In this document: piece after piece, positions 9,029-18,356 of the stretch
How positions within the stretch are numbered: the stretch's first letter is position 1
Layout of the letters: each line of letters starts with the position of its first letter
Assembly (NCBI GenBank): GCA_000787465.1
Contig: JSYX01000627.1
Location: 1 to 20,064 of the forward strand
Length of the DNA stretch: 20,064 nt
From: Thermomucor indicae-seudaticae
Taxonomy: Eukaryota; Mucoromycota; Mucoromycetes; Mucorales; Lichtheimiaceae
Direction: 5' to 3'
Notes under the pieces: model-generated
Seen by the model: the letters and a program-made list of their open reading frames with translations, nothing else
Database searches by the model: none
Told to the model about the DNA's origin: nothing
Program-made: the position numbers and the translations under genes

Positions 9029-9767
9029 TCAACCAACACGTTTTCTTATGTATACACCACACTCGCACCTATACACACACATATTATACACATATATACA
9101 CCACCACTCGACATATATACCACTCCCACAATCTGACACACGCATGCTCTTTTTATTATTATTACTTTTGGTTCTTTTTGTCTTTGCTTTTACATACTTT
9201 TTTTCATGCCTAATTCTTTTCTAGGGTCCCCGCCTATTATACCCCATTTTTTTCTTTTTTGTATAGATTCCCTTATATGCTCTTCTATCTTTTTTTCCAG
9301 CGGAAAAAAAAAGAGAGACCTCCCCCCTAATTTATTCATCTTCTTTTCTAACCTAATCTAATCTAATACCCCCCCTTGCAAGTGATGCGCTAAGTAATTT
9401 CTCTATATGTCTTCGTTTCTTATAATCCACTCTTAATAGTATGGCCACACCTCTAATCTAATAAACACCGTCATCGATCGTTCTAATACAAACTACACAT
9501 AATATATTGGATGCTGTTTACTCTACTTTTTCACAGTGAAGGGAATCTTCCATGACTTTGTCTATATAGTATGCTACGGATAATAATGCAATATAAAGTA
9601 TACGAATGGCAATAAGAATAGGATAGAGAGGTGCATTAATTAGTGAAAGGTACTGTATGTGTCCCGGATGTCTTGGTCTTCCCGATGATGGAGCTATCTC
9701 CTTCCTCTTCAGCAATAACCAGAGCATCAGCTTCGGGGTCAATGGCTAATACAGACCGGAGTGAACA
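9029..9767. other. 3' regions of the zinc-finger gene and of the CEPT gene
   Basis: Convergent intergenic segment. The first part is CA/TA-rich (9060-9125) then T-rich, fitting a long 3' UTR. AATAAA at 9460-9465 is the likely poly(A) signal of the zinc-finger gene. I see no clear minus-strand AATAAA for the CEPT gene before the zinc-finger 3' end. ORFs here are short and unconvincing. Confidence 0.5.
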
Positions 9768-11304
9768 TCACGTTGCATCTGGGAGTACATGGTTGACAAT
9801 ACCTTCCACTGCAACGTGGTCTACAGGCTTGGCACGGCGAATCACTAGGCACCGGATTCCCAGAAAGCGACAGAAGCCATCAATCACAAAGGATGCCCAA
9901 AGGCCGTAATAACTGATCGAACCAAGACACAGTAGCCATAACAAAAAGTACTCCATGCTAGGCGACAGAAGATGTCTATTCCCATTTGCTTCCTGTGAGC
10001 TCCAGATCCACTTTCTGGCTTGCATTATCTTCCCCTCTCACTTACACCCCGATAAGCTCCGGCACGTTGACCAGCACCGCCATCACGACCAAGGGGGCAA
10101 CCACCCATACGAGATTCGGATATGGCGAACGTGTCAAATGAGCCAGAATAATACTCGATGCCATTAAACCAAAAAGTATTCCTGCTGTAATGGCAAACAG
10201 ACAAAGATGTTTGTCTTTCAAGATGATGGTGTGCGGTGACAAGAGCCAGCAATATTCTGCCAGCGCGAACACAGCAATGGGGAACAATACATCGGCAAAA
10301 GCATGAACAGGGTCCATACGCTTTGTCCGACAGACCTGGTATATAGAGTACAGACTGAGGTTGTCATTTGGGCACGTGTGAGCCAGGATACTCTTGACTG
10401 GTCGCAGGCCTATATACTTACCATACAGGACACACTGTTGTGAAAAACAAAAAGACACAAGCCCATACGAATGCACCAGCAGCTGTTGTTCCTTCAGGGA
10501 AAAAAGGTGCCAGCCAAGGAATGCCTTTGCTTAATGGCACCTGCCAAGATGCAGCACCTTTCCGATACAAACAGCAGAAGCGTCAGTAAATATCTGATTT
10601 CTTCGTCAGTATAGAAACAAGCCAAAGAGATGTACCATAAAACCCTGACCAAATGAAAGCAAAGCATGTCAACAGGATACCTTCCGTTGGCCCATTGACG
10701 TACCCGAGATAGAGCACCTTGGTGTAATACTCCTCTGCAGTCGAAAAGTAAAAGCCGGCAACCGTAGTCATGAGCATAATGGCAGACAGGTGCGTATGCC
10801 CGAGTCCCAAGGCTGCACACTGCAGAATGGTTACAAAGGTGGTGTTGAGGGCATCACAACCATGGTCAAAAAGTTCGCCCAGCGGAGAAGATGTCCCTGT
10901 ACGCCGCGCTTGCTTGCCATCCACATTATCAAACGTCGAATACAGCCAAAGACCCGCTGCAAAGCTAAAGTATATCCACTTCGGTGCTTCCGTTCCGAGG
11001 TCCGGAACGTAATATAATACCAAGAGAACGTTAACGGCCGTAAAGCCCAGCCCGATCAAGGTAATGAGGTTCGGACTTTGTTTCGTCTGTAATGAGTGGG
11101 CCTGTTCGTTCGAATGGCTCTTTGTCCAACTTACGCAATCCACATTGGAAAGAGAGTAATGGCCCAATTCCAATAATGAGAGAGCACATATTTTGTGACA
11201 TAGGACTTGTCGACGGAAGCATACTTGTAGTACCGAAGATTTTCAAGCTGCTCTTGGCTGGGGAAATCGATATTCAACGCTTTCTTTAAGCGTTGCACTG
11301 ACAT
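9768..11304 (-). CDS. EPT1: sn-1,2-diacylglycerol choline/ethanolamine phosphotransferase (CDP-alcohol)
   Basis: Transfers phosphocholine or phosphoethanolamine from the CDP-alcohol to diacylglycerol, the last step of the Kennedy pathway in ER/Golgi membranes. Five exons on the minus strand: 11304-11135, 11075-10636, 10557-10422, 10354-10046, 9957-9768 (introns 59, 78, 67 and 88 bp), 414 aa. The CDP-alcohol phosphatidyltransferase signature DG-x2-AR-x8-G-x3-D-x3-D is complete: D109, G110, A113, R114, G123, D127, D131 (in DGKQARRTGTSSPLGELFDH). It is preceded by the family motif WNWAITLFPMWIAPNLITL. Multiple hydrophobic helices follow, and the C-terminus has the conserved DGFCRFLGIRCLVIRRAKP pattern. 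Start MSVQRLKKALNID is the ATG at 11304. Substrate preference (choline or ethanolamine) cannot be told from sequence alone. The tail after RRAKP is about 20 residues longer than I expect. Confidence 0.94.
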
Positions 11305-13043
11305 TACAAACGACAAACGACAGGCAGTTGGTTCTTATCGAATGGCAGGCAGTAAAAGATTCATGTCAGACCCTTTTCCGGTAATCGTTGTAAGTCCGCC
11401 ATCAGAGCCACCACCTGTCAAGATCCAAGCCCTTTCATTCGTCGTCCTCTTCCTTAGAGAGACGAAGGGCTAGCTTATCCAAGTAATGTTGTGTTCTTTT
11501 ACTCGCGATTTGTCGCGAGAACGAGTACCATTTTCCGATTTATTCAACGGTCGGTTTGAAGACTTCTTGTTGTTGGCCGTGGATTCTTCAAGACAAAATG
11601 CAGAGATTATAACTCTTGCGACGTAGCAGGGAATTAGTAGGATGACAATTCGGCGAGAGTATCTCTCTGTAGCACAGTACTGGCTTACGAAATTCCAGGG
11701 GCAACATGACAACAGATCGCACCAGCCACGATCCGCTACACAGGTTCAAACTTATTTCACAGCTCACGTGCCAATGTAGTAGCTTCAGTAACCTTTGGAC
11801 ACTGTCCAAAATCAGCGCTTCCTCCTGATATTCGAGAAATATGCTAGCCAATTTCAGATACCAGTTGCTGGTAATAATTCCTCTTTTTTGAGGCACCAGG
11901 TGAAATTTGTCTGCTGCGACCAATTCACTGGGCGTCCTCTTACCAGGTTTCACCGCGTGCGACGTTCCACTGTCTAATAAATTCGTATTAGTATTCTTTT
12001 CTGAACATCTTCAAGTCTCTTATTAGCAAATGATTATCAACGACATTCGCCGGAATGCTTCTCACTCTGCTGTTCGCCACCAACACGAATTTTCTTCAGC
12101 AGATTCTGCATCATAAGCACTATCACTGTCAAAGCGGTAGTGGAAAGCTGGTTACAGAAACCTTATTTTCTCTCAGTTACGGTTCACGTGTCATTCTGTT
12201 TGAGAGTCGCACAGCAGCAATTAAGCGCTCGAAAAAGTCTTTGCGACGCGGACAAGGAAGCTGGTTATGTGCATGCGCATTCAGAAGTTTATGTCATTAT
12301 CCAGAAACTTCGCCTCGGACACAGCAAAATAATCTGCCAAACGGTCTATGGTTTTTATAGTGTGGTAGCTTATTACTGTTTGCGTAACGTGAGATGTTGG
12401 ATGTGTGGCTGGAATTACGCGGATCAATTTCCGATTCTGCTTCGTCATCGGTCGTACAAAGTATTTTGAAAATCGTTCTGATAACGAGATCTGCATATTG
12501 AATTCAAGACCGCCGATTTCTGAAACAAATGTTGCATGTAAAAGGAGCTTAGGGAAGCATAAGCTAGGAAAGAAAGATAAGCGGCTCCCTAAGTAATTAC
12601 CCTTGTGTTGAGAAAAGAAAGGTACAAGAGTGCGTCTAATTGATGTGTAACTTGGTCATAATGAAAGTTTCTTGCGTTACAAATTTTCATTCCAAGGAAG
12701 CCAGCAGATCCTTCATGTCCATGCTCATTCGGGTTTCTTATTAGGAGCATCCCGACTCTGTTGTAGCTGATTTGATAAAGTTGAAATGCACTCTTGGCAA
12801 AGACATGTACGCTATTTTGTATGTTGCATATTGATTGGATGTGCTCCAGTATCCTTGTGGCAATATGAGGTCCGAATTCAGATCGAGCGTAGCCAAATTC
12901 GGTACGCACACTATCTGTTGAGCACCGATGGCGGGTAAGAGTACATCATTCTTGCTGTCTGAGAAGCAAAAGGCCTTAATCAGGTAAAGATTATTACGTG
13001 GACAAGGATTTTCAATCCACCTTTTCCACACTTGTTCCTTAGC
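11305..13043. other. 1.7-kb intergenic region without a modelled gene
   Basis: It should hold the CEPT promoter (left) and the RhoGEF promoter (right). I could not build a gene. Suggestive pieces on the minus strand are an open stretch at 11435-11539 (separate entry) and ORFs at 12281-12496 and 12589-12909 that read like diluted protein. They have no convincing splice links and could be remnants of a decayed gene or mobile element, or a lineage-specific gene I cannot assemble. Confidence 0.4.
11435..11539 (-). other. Possible 3' exon or remnant, SANT/Myb-like
   Basis: Minus-strand open stretch of 34 residues ending in a stop. It reads GKWYSFSRQIASKRTQHYL then DKLALRLSKEEDDE. The pattern W-x6-IA-x-KRTQ-x-YLxKL recalls the last helices of SANT/Myb domains such as ZZZ3-type proteins, and the acidic end looks like a genuine C-terminus. 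A candidate acceptor precedes it, but I could not find matching upstream exons. It may be a pseudogene fragment or chance. Confidence 0.25.
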
Positions 13044-15771
13044 ATGTCCCGCTCCAAGCCAACAGTTGTTATAGGCGAACCGGTTTCACACAATCATCCT
13101 TACAGACACCAAGGTGCCTATGCTATACGACGTCCACAACCATCACCGTCCCCGCAGATACCAGAAGACGTGATAAAGAGCTACGAGCGCCAGCAACTTC
13201 CAGTCAGAAAACAAAGTCTAGCTGCTACGACTGTATTCTACGAACAGCAACGAGAACAGGATCCAGGTTCACCTCTGCAGCGCCCTCTTTCTCCCTTGAT
13301 ACCCAAGGCTGAACTGCCTACGCCATCGCCTGTCGACACATCCCAAAAGCGTTATGAGAATATCGTCAGCAGCCCTGTTTCTTCTCCAGTGCCGAACAGC
13401 AGCACGAGACCTTTCTTTGAGCACCCTGGAGCCGGTGCATTGGCACTATCGGAAGAAGAGGAAGACGAGGACGAGGAGGATGGCGAAGACGAAATGATGT
13501 CTCTCCCTGTACGAAGCAGCAGCGAAGACTCGGCACGAACGTTATCTGGAGACTCTTCACTTACGCATCAAGACTGTTGTCGGCAGCAAACAAACCGCAC
13601 TGCGCTGCTTTCTCATCTTGCGTCCCATTTGTATAGTCGGATTGTACCAGAGTCGGTTATTCGCGATGGCGTAGAGTACCACTACCTTTTCACGGGAACA
13701 GACATTGTGGTATGGCATGCTCTAGCCCAAAGTCACTGCCAGAAGCTCACGATCTCGTTGTAGGATCGGCTGCTTGATATCATCGCTGGTGCACCAACCA
13801 AAGAAAGCCATGACCGCAACCGAGCTTTAATGGCTGGTAGAGCCTTGGAAGCCCACGACTTGTTCCACGATGTTCACCGAGAACACTGGTTACTGGACTC
13901 ACCGAGTGAATTCTATCGGTTCACCGAAGACACTGTTGAATTGGCTCGAAAACAAAAAGGTGAGTAAAGCAAATGGGGTGTACGTACACACAGAAATTTT
14001 TCGGCTTACGCAGTTGCACAGAGAGTGATGTCCCATTAGCTGTTGGTGTCTTAACGACGTTAACGCCTTGTTATTCTCCTACTTGCCGCCCTGACCAGTT
14101 GTGCTATTCTGCAGCCTGCCCTAATGCCATGAGAAAAGTATGCAGGTTTTCAAGCCGCTACACAGAAAGAAACAGTGTGGTGCTAAATTTGCTGTAATGT
14201 ATAGCGTTCGCAGAGTTGTTCCACAGCTTCAGACAAGGTAAACGGTATGATAAAGCTTTGATTTTGTCGCCAGAGATGTATAACAGAGAGAAATGAAGGA
14301 CAACGAGAAGACGCTGTGGATCCATTCTGTCCCCAAGGACGTCGTTACAGCTACGCCGCCTGAAGAGAGGAAAAGACAAGAATGCATATATGAACTGATA
14401 TACACAGAGGAAGATTATGTTAAAGACCTTGAATATGTAGAAAAGGTAAAGAGTTTGCTGTGTAAGTGGATGACCCGCATATTCACAAAGAGCGCAATAG
14501 CACTGGATAAAGCCTTTAATGTCAAGCGATGTAATCACGCCAGCCGAACGAAGGGAAAAGGTCGTGCATGAGATATTCTGGAACTTAGTAGACATACAGA
14601 AAGTCAATTCACGACTCGCTTCTGCCCTGATCGACAGGCGCGAAAAGCAGGACGTCATCGACACCATTGGAGATATTCTTTTATCCTTTATCTGCGAATT
14701 CGAACCGTATATCGCCTATGGCGCCCATCAAGTGGTTGGAAAACATTACTTTGAGCTAGAAAAGATCCGGAACAACAGATTTGCTCATTTTGTCGAGGTA
14801 CGCCATGCGTCCTTGATGCGAATGAAACGCATGGGGCTGAGCTATGTATGCGAATACAGGAAACTGAACGAAAACCAGAGTCCAGGCGACTGGAACTGAA
14901 TGGCTATCTCACAAAGCCGACTACCCGCCTTGGTCGCTACAACCTGCTACTGCGTGAAATATTGAAGCGGACACCTCAAGGCAACCCGGATTTCGAGTTA
15001 ATACCGCAAGCGATGGAAATGATCAGTCGCTTATTGGAGCGTGTTGACGAAGAAACCGGCATCGCAGAGAAGTCGTTTCGGCTACAGCTCATTGACGCGA
15101 GATTAAGCTTCAAATCGACCAATGTCTTTGTAGTAGGTACTCTTCTAACCTCTACCAAAACCTTAGGATTATTAACCGCCGAGTTCATGTTAGGACCTTC
15201 AGCTCCTGGAGCCAGAGCGGCAATTGATTATGCAAGGACGTATGAAGCGGAAAGGCAAAAGTCCAGCTGACTCGTCATCCAGCGAGGTTCAAGTGTTCTT
15301 ATTTGATCATTATCTCGTGATGGCCAAAGTCAAGCACAGTCAAAAGATCGAGCACTACAAAGTATTCCGAAAGGTCCGATCAAAAGGCAGTGTGAGGGTC
15401 TATATACGATACTCATTGTTTCACTGTAGCCTATTCCACTTGGCGTCTTGTCACTCTCCGTGGTTGATCCAGAGCATCAGCGCAGCAAATCGTCAGCAAC
15501 AGGGAATGGCGCTGCTAGTCCAAGTCCGTCTCAAGATTCAATAATACCTTCAACTTCTACTTCATCCTCCATCAAGGGATACGGTATCATATTCTATCAT
15601 CATGGGCGGGGCGGGTCTCCACCTATCACGCTTTATACCTCTACCAAGGCAACCAGGGAACACTGGGTCGAGAAAATCTTGCTGCAAAAAGAAGTCGCTA
15701 CGCTACATCAACCTCAAACCCTTGTAACTAGTACCAGTACCAAACGAAAGACGTCCAAAGATCACTCTTAA
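13044..15771 (+). CDS. Rom2/Rgf-type Rho GEF (DEP-DH-PH) lacking the CNH domain
   Basis: Activates Rho1-type GTPases in cell-wall and polarity signalling. Exons: 13044-13709, 13764-13959, 14022-14137, 14214-14237, 14287-14445, 14501-14797, 14860-15132, 15194-15373, 15430-15771 (750 aa). The 24-nt exon 4 and its borders are uncertain, and the intron at 15374 uses a weak GTCCGA donor. Residues 1-180 are Pro/Ser-rich with an acidic run (EEEEDEDEEDGEDE). A DEP domain (about 185-275) contains GRALEAHDLFHDVHREHWL and SPSEFYRF. Next comes the family linker LTPCYSPTCRPDQLCYSAACP. The DH domain (about 345-540) has YTEEDYVKDLEYVEKHWIKP and YLTKPTTRLGRYNLLLREIL. The PH domain (about 590-715) has VFLFDHYLVMAKV and ends near REHWVEKILLQKE. 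Rom2 and Rgf1 continue into a CNH domain; here a stop follows about 25 residues later and no CNH code is found downstream. Confidence 0.9.
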
Positions 15772-16190
15772 CCCCCTTCCCTCACATCCCTTGTAAAAAG
15801 AGAAGAACCCGCCTGGAGCGAGCCATAATTAACATGATTTTACCGAATAAGGAATGCAAACAATATTACATATTGATGGAAACTTTAATTTGCAAGATCA
15901 AAAGTATATATAAAAACCATAGAGCCTGTCTTTGGGAGTGCATATGTAACAGAGATAGCGAGAGAAAAACGAAAAACAGCGAGCGCGCATTTACAGAAAA
16001 AGGAAGAAAACATATACAGAATAGATAGAAAAGAGGGACCGCCACCAGGGAGGTTTCTGCTTTCATGCACATATACAAAAGGCGTCGTGTGTGTGTGCGA
16101 GTGCGAGTGTGTGTGCGTGTGCGTGAATGTGTGTGTACAGGTACTAAAAGAGGGACAGCATAGCTTTAGGTAAAAAGAAAAATGACGACA
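15772..16190. other. Convergent 3' region of the RhoGEF gene
   Basis: No CNH-like coding sequence and no convincing ORF. It holds A/T-rich and purine-rich stretches and the GT microsatellite listed separately. It probably contains the 3' UTRs of the RhoGEF and of the small minus-strand ORF at 16191-16310. Confidence 0.45.
16087..16136 (+). repeat. Imperfect (GT)n microsatellite
   Basis: About 50 bp of GT/GC alternating dinucleotides with a few interruptions. Alternating purine-pyrimidine sequence of this kind can adopt Z-DNA. It lies just past the stop codon of the small minus-strand ORF, so it may be in its 3' UTR. Confidence 0.8.
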
Positions 16191-16310
16191 TTAACGACGA
16201 GCGTAAGGGCAATGGTCATCGTGAGCGAATCTTGATACGTCGACACCACATCCAGGGCAGAAGTCGTAATCCGTATGCCTTGTCGCAGGGCGCGAGACAG
16301 TTTCTTGCAT
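16191..16310 (-). CDS. Candidate 39-residue Cys/His zinc-knuckle-like microprotein
   Basis: A complete minus-strand ORF, ATG at 16310 and TAA at 16191, too short for common ORF cut-offs. The protein begins MQETVSRPATRHTDYDF and then has CPGCGVDVSRFAHDDHCPYA and two Arg. C18, C21, H30, H33 and C34 could bind one zinc ion (C-x2-C-x8-H-x2-H-C). The CPxCG start recalls zinc-ribbon or UBZ/C2HC fingers, but the spacing to the histidines is shorter. Supporting context on the same strand: TATATATAA at 16369-16361, about 50 bp upstream; a TCACGTCA CRE-like site near 16408-16401; AGGGG at 16458-16454; CCAAT at 16487-16483. I do not recognise a family. It could be an independent microprotein, the last exon of a longer gene, or chance. 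Confidence 0.45.
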   Translation of the reverse strand: MQETVSRPATRHTDYDFCPGCGVDVSRFAHDDHCPYARR

Positions 16311-16360
16311 TGTCGTAACGAAGCAATTAAAAAAAATGGAAATGATCGATCACTGATTGC

Positions 16361-16487
16361 TTATATATACGCAGAGACAACACCTCAGGGTCTCCCCCCA
16401 TGACGTGATGAACCGCAGACTTGGATAGGACACGTTAACATTGGGGAAGAAACCCCCTTTCTACTTTAGTGCGGCAGTTCTGATTGG
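16361..16487 (-). promoter_or_regulatory. TATA, CRE-like, STRE and CCAAT elements upstream of the 39-residue ORF
   Basis: Read on the minus strand in order towards the ORF: CCAAT (16487-16483), AGGGG within a G run (16458-16454), TCACGTCA (about 16408-16401), TATATATAA (16369-16361). The order and spacing fit a promoter directed leftwards. The CCAAT could equally serve rightward transcription. Confidence 0.4.
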
Positions 16488-16499
16488 TCCAAGAAAAAA

Positions 16500-17900
16500 T
16501 GAGCTTCATATATGTCGCCAATTGAATGCAGCATTCTTCTAGCCTTCCCCCCTCCTCCCTCTCTCTAGTAAATTGCGCTTGGGTTGGTATTCAAGGCAGG
16601 ACGTGTAGTAGTATTTACGCGTCAATGATTCGGATTCTGCTGTTATTGCGCGCGACAATGCTGAGATCAAGGTTCAAACAGCCCCTCGAGATCTACACTC
16701 ATATACTGTCTGAGATTCGTAATATGGCTGCTCGTGCCTATATGGTGTGGGACATGTCTGAGATATTACAACGGACGGAATACTATGCAGCATCTTTGAA
16801 AACGCCGGTACGACCAGCACGCCCAATAAGAGGAATCCATCTTAATTCGTGTCGTCTTTTACCAGGGTAGAATCCTGTTTCTGCTCAGACTAACTTTGTA
16901 TAACAATGATTCTTGAAACGTATAATATACAACGAAACCAGGGGATAAAAATGAGCTTTTCAGGAGGGCTTGACATCGTTGAGTTTGATAACCATTTCTG
17001 TTGACATATGCGCTTCCCGTCGCCCCTATTGACTCAGCTATTGTTTGTCGCGGTCAGTGTTCCTGAGCACAAGCTCGTTAGCGTCGTAGCTCGTGTTCGT
17101 AGAGTGGACACTATCTGGTATGGCAAAAGTGTCTTCCGGCTTGCAAGATTCTGCCGAGGTAGCTGCAACTACATCCGATCCTACCCGAGGCCAAAGATTT
17201 GCGCATGCGAATGATTACCCGATCCGCATCCATGTCCAGTGTGGCAATCGGAATGTCACATTTGGAAGACGAGGTAGCATAGACTACATGATTCATTCCC
17301 ATCATCACAACGCAGACCCTGTGTGACAGTTACGGCTGCCCTGAATTGTGTTTTTGCTAGGTGACAGAAACAACCCGTCTACAAGAGCCAACTGGGAATG
17401 GAGCTTTAGATTCGCGGGATGAACGTTCTGCAAATGAGAAGCTTTACTGGCAATTGTCTGCACCATGTCTCCCGCTGCTTATTATTCGCTCACTTAACGC
17501 TCTGGTGGTTGAAATATCACAACGATAATAAGGAGACCAAGAACCAGTGATACTGAAAGGTATCCTTTAGTATGTCCAATCCTACATCGTATTTATAACT
17601 TTCTATGTGGCATCAGCTTGTTTCACGGAATTCACAGTGGTAACAGAGGTATCCAATGTTCCTATCCAGATGAGGATAGTTTGGCAAAACAACCCCTGCG
17701 TCACTTAGACCTAAGTACAAGCCTATATCCATTGTACTGGCCGCTAAAGTACGCATGGATACAACGGGGCATACGCCTTATGCCCTTCATCTGTTCATAT
17801 ACTCTGAAAACATACTTGTTCCGGTGGCTGAAAAAGCCACAGATCTGAACCGGGTCTCAGGCACGAACTTTAAGGCGAAACATGCCTCGAACCTTATTTT
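16500..17900. other. Region without a confident gene, upstream of the metallothionein gene
   Basis: Plus-strand ORFs at 16526-16870 (114 aa) and 17093-17326 (77 aa) and a minus-strand ORF at 17111-17308 overlap and do not look like known families; I do not call them. Possible regulatory sites: CCCCT at 17023-17027 followed by TGACTCA (AP-1/Gcn4 type) at 17030-17036; a palindromic GAACGTTC heat-shock-like element at 17421-17428; CCAAT at 17653-17657; CCCCT at 17693-17697. Confidence 0.4.
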
Positions 17901-17908
17901 GAGTTGGG

Positions 17909-17917
17909 GATAAAAAA
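17909..17917 (+). promoter_or_regulatory. TATA-like element GATAAAAAA of the metallothionein gene
   Basis: AT-rich element about 65-72 bp before the ATG, followed by a TC-rich tract (17922-17970) as expected for a fungal start region. Confidence 0.5.
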
Positions 17918-17980
17918 GCGCGTCTTCCTGTCTTTCTTTCATCTCTTCCTTTCACTTGTATCTTGTACTCAACATCAACC

Positions 17981-18247
17981 ATGGGTGAACCTCAATGCTG
18001 CGGTGCTTCTTGTGCTTGCGCTCCCGGTAAATGCCAATGCACGGCCCAAGTTTGCAAATGTGGCGCCGAAAAGACGTGTTCTTGCAAAGCGGGAGCGTAT
18101 GTTGTCTGGGTGTCAAAGCTCTGTCCGTTTTTTCAGGACGCTCTAACTCCATGTTTTAGTAGGGACGATGGATGCCAATGCGGTTCTGGATGCGCCTGTG
18201 GCAGCGATGCTGCGACTGAACAAACCAGCTGTGCATGCTCCAAGTAG
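17981..18247 (+). CDS. Metallothionein with one intron
   Basis: Small Cys-rich protein that binds Cu(I), Zn or Cd by thiolate clusters, acting in metal storage and detoxification. Exon 1 is 17981-18096, exon 2 starts at 18160 or 18163 and ends at 18247, giving 67 or 66 aa. There are 16 Cys, mostly as C-x-C pairs: CCGASCAC, CQC, CKCG, CSC, CQCGSGCACG and a final CACSK. There are no aromatic residues in the spliced product, typical of metallothioneins, whereas the intron would encode Tyr, Trp and Phe, which supports splicing. The intron has a CTAAC branch motif and tandem TAGTAG acceptors, and its length is a multiple of three without a stop. Metal specificity cannot be told from sequence. Expected to be metal- or stress-induced. 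Confidence 0.92.
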   Translation: MGEPQCCGASCACAPGKCQCTAQVCKCGAEKTCSCKAGAYVVWVSKLCPFFQDALTPCFSRDDGCQCGSGCACGSDAATEQTSCACSK

Positions 18248-18356
18248 TAATAGTCATACGGACTCATGCATAGTCTAGAAATTTCGATCATTTGTTTATG
18301 TATTCACAAATCAATGAAAAAGCAAAACTGATGCACAGATATAAAGACAAAAAAAC
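18248..18356. other. Convergent spacer between metallothionein and bZIP genes
   Basis: 109 bp between two stop codons. It holds an AGAAATTTCG heat-shock-like palindrome near 18277-18286. No canonical AATAAA is seen on the plus strand. Confidence 0.35.

Noticed and set aside
9643..9909. 88-aa plus-strand ORF
   Set aside because: Antisense to the last exon of the CEPT gene.
11363..11473. 36-aa plus-strand ORF starting MSDPFPVIVV
   Set aside because: No supporting motif and it is antisense to the acidic, SANT-like minus-strand stretch; no poly(A) signal follows.
15866..16078. 70-aa minus-strand hydrophobic ORF
   Set aside because: Low-complexity Phe/Leu/Ser-rich reading of A/T-rich 3' sequence, without promoter or family pattern.
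16526..16870. 114-aa plus-strand ORF
   Set aside because: It has an ATG and some regular composition, but no recognisable domain, no clear splice signals and overlapping competing frames; described only as part of the region.
17093..17326. 77-aa plus-strand ORF and the overlapping minus-strand ORF 17111-17308
   Set aside because: Both frames are open over the same bases and neither matches a known family, so neither can be supported.
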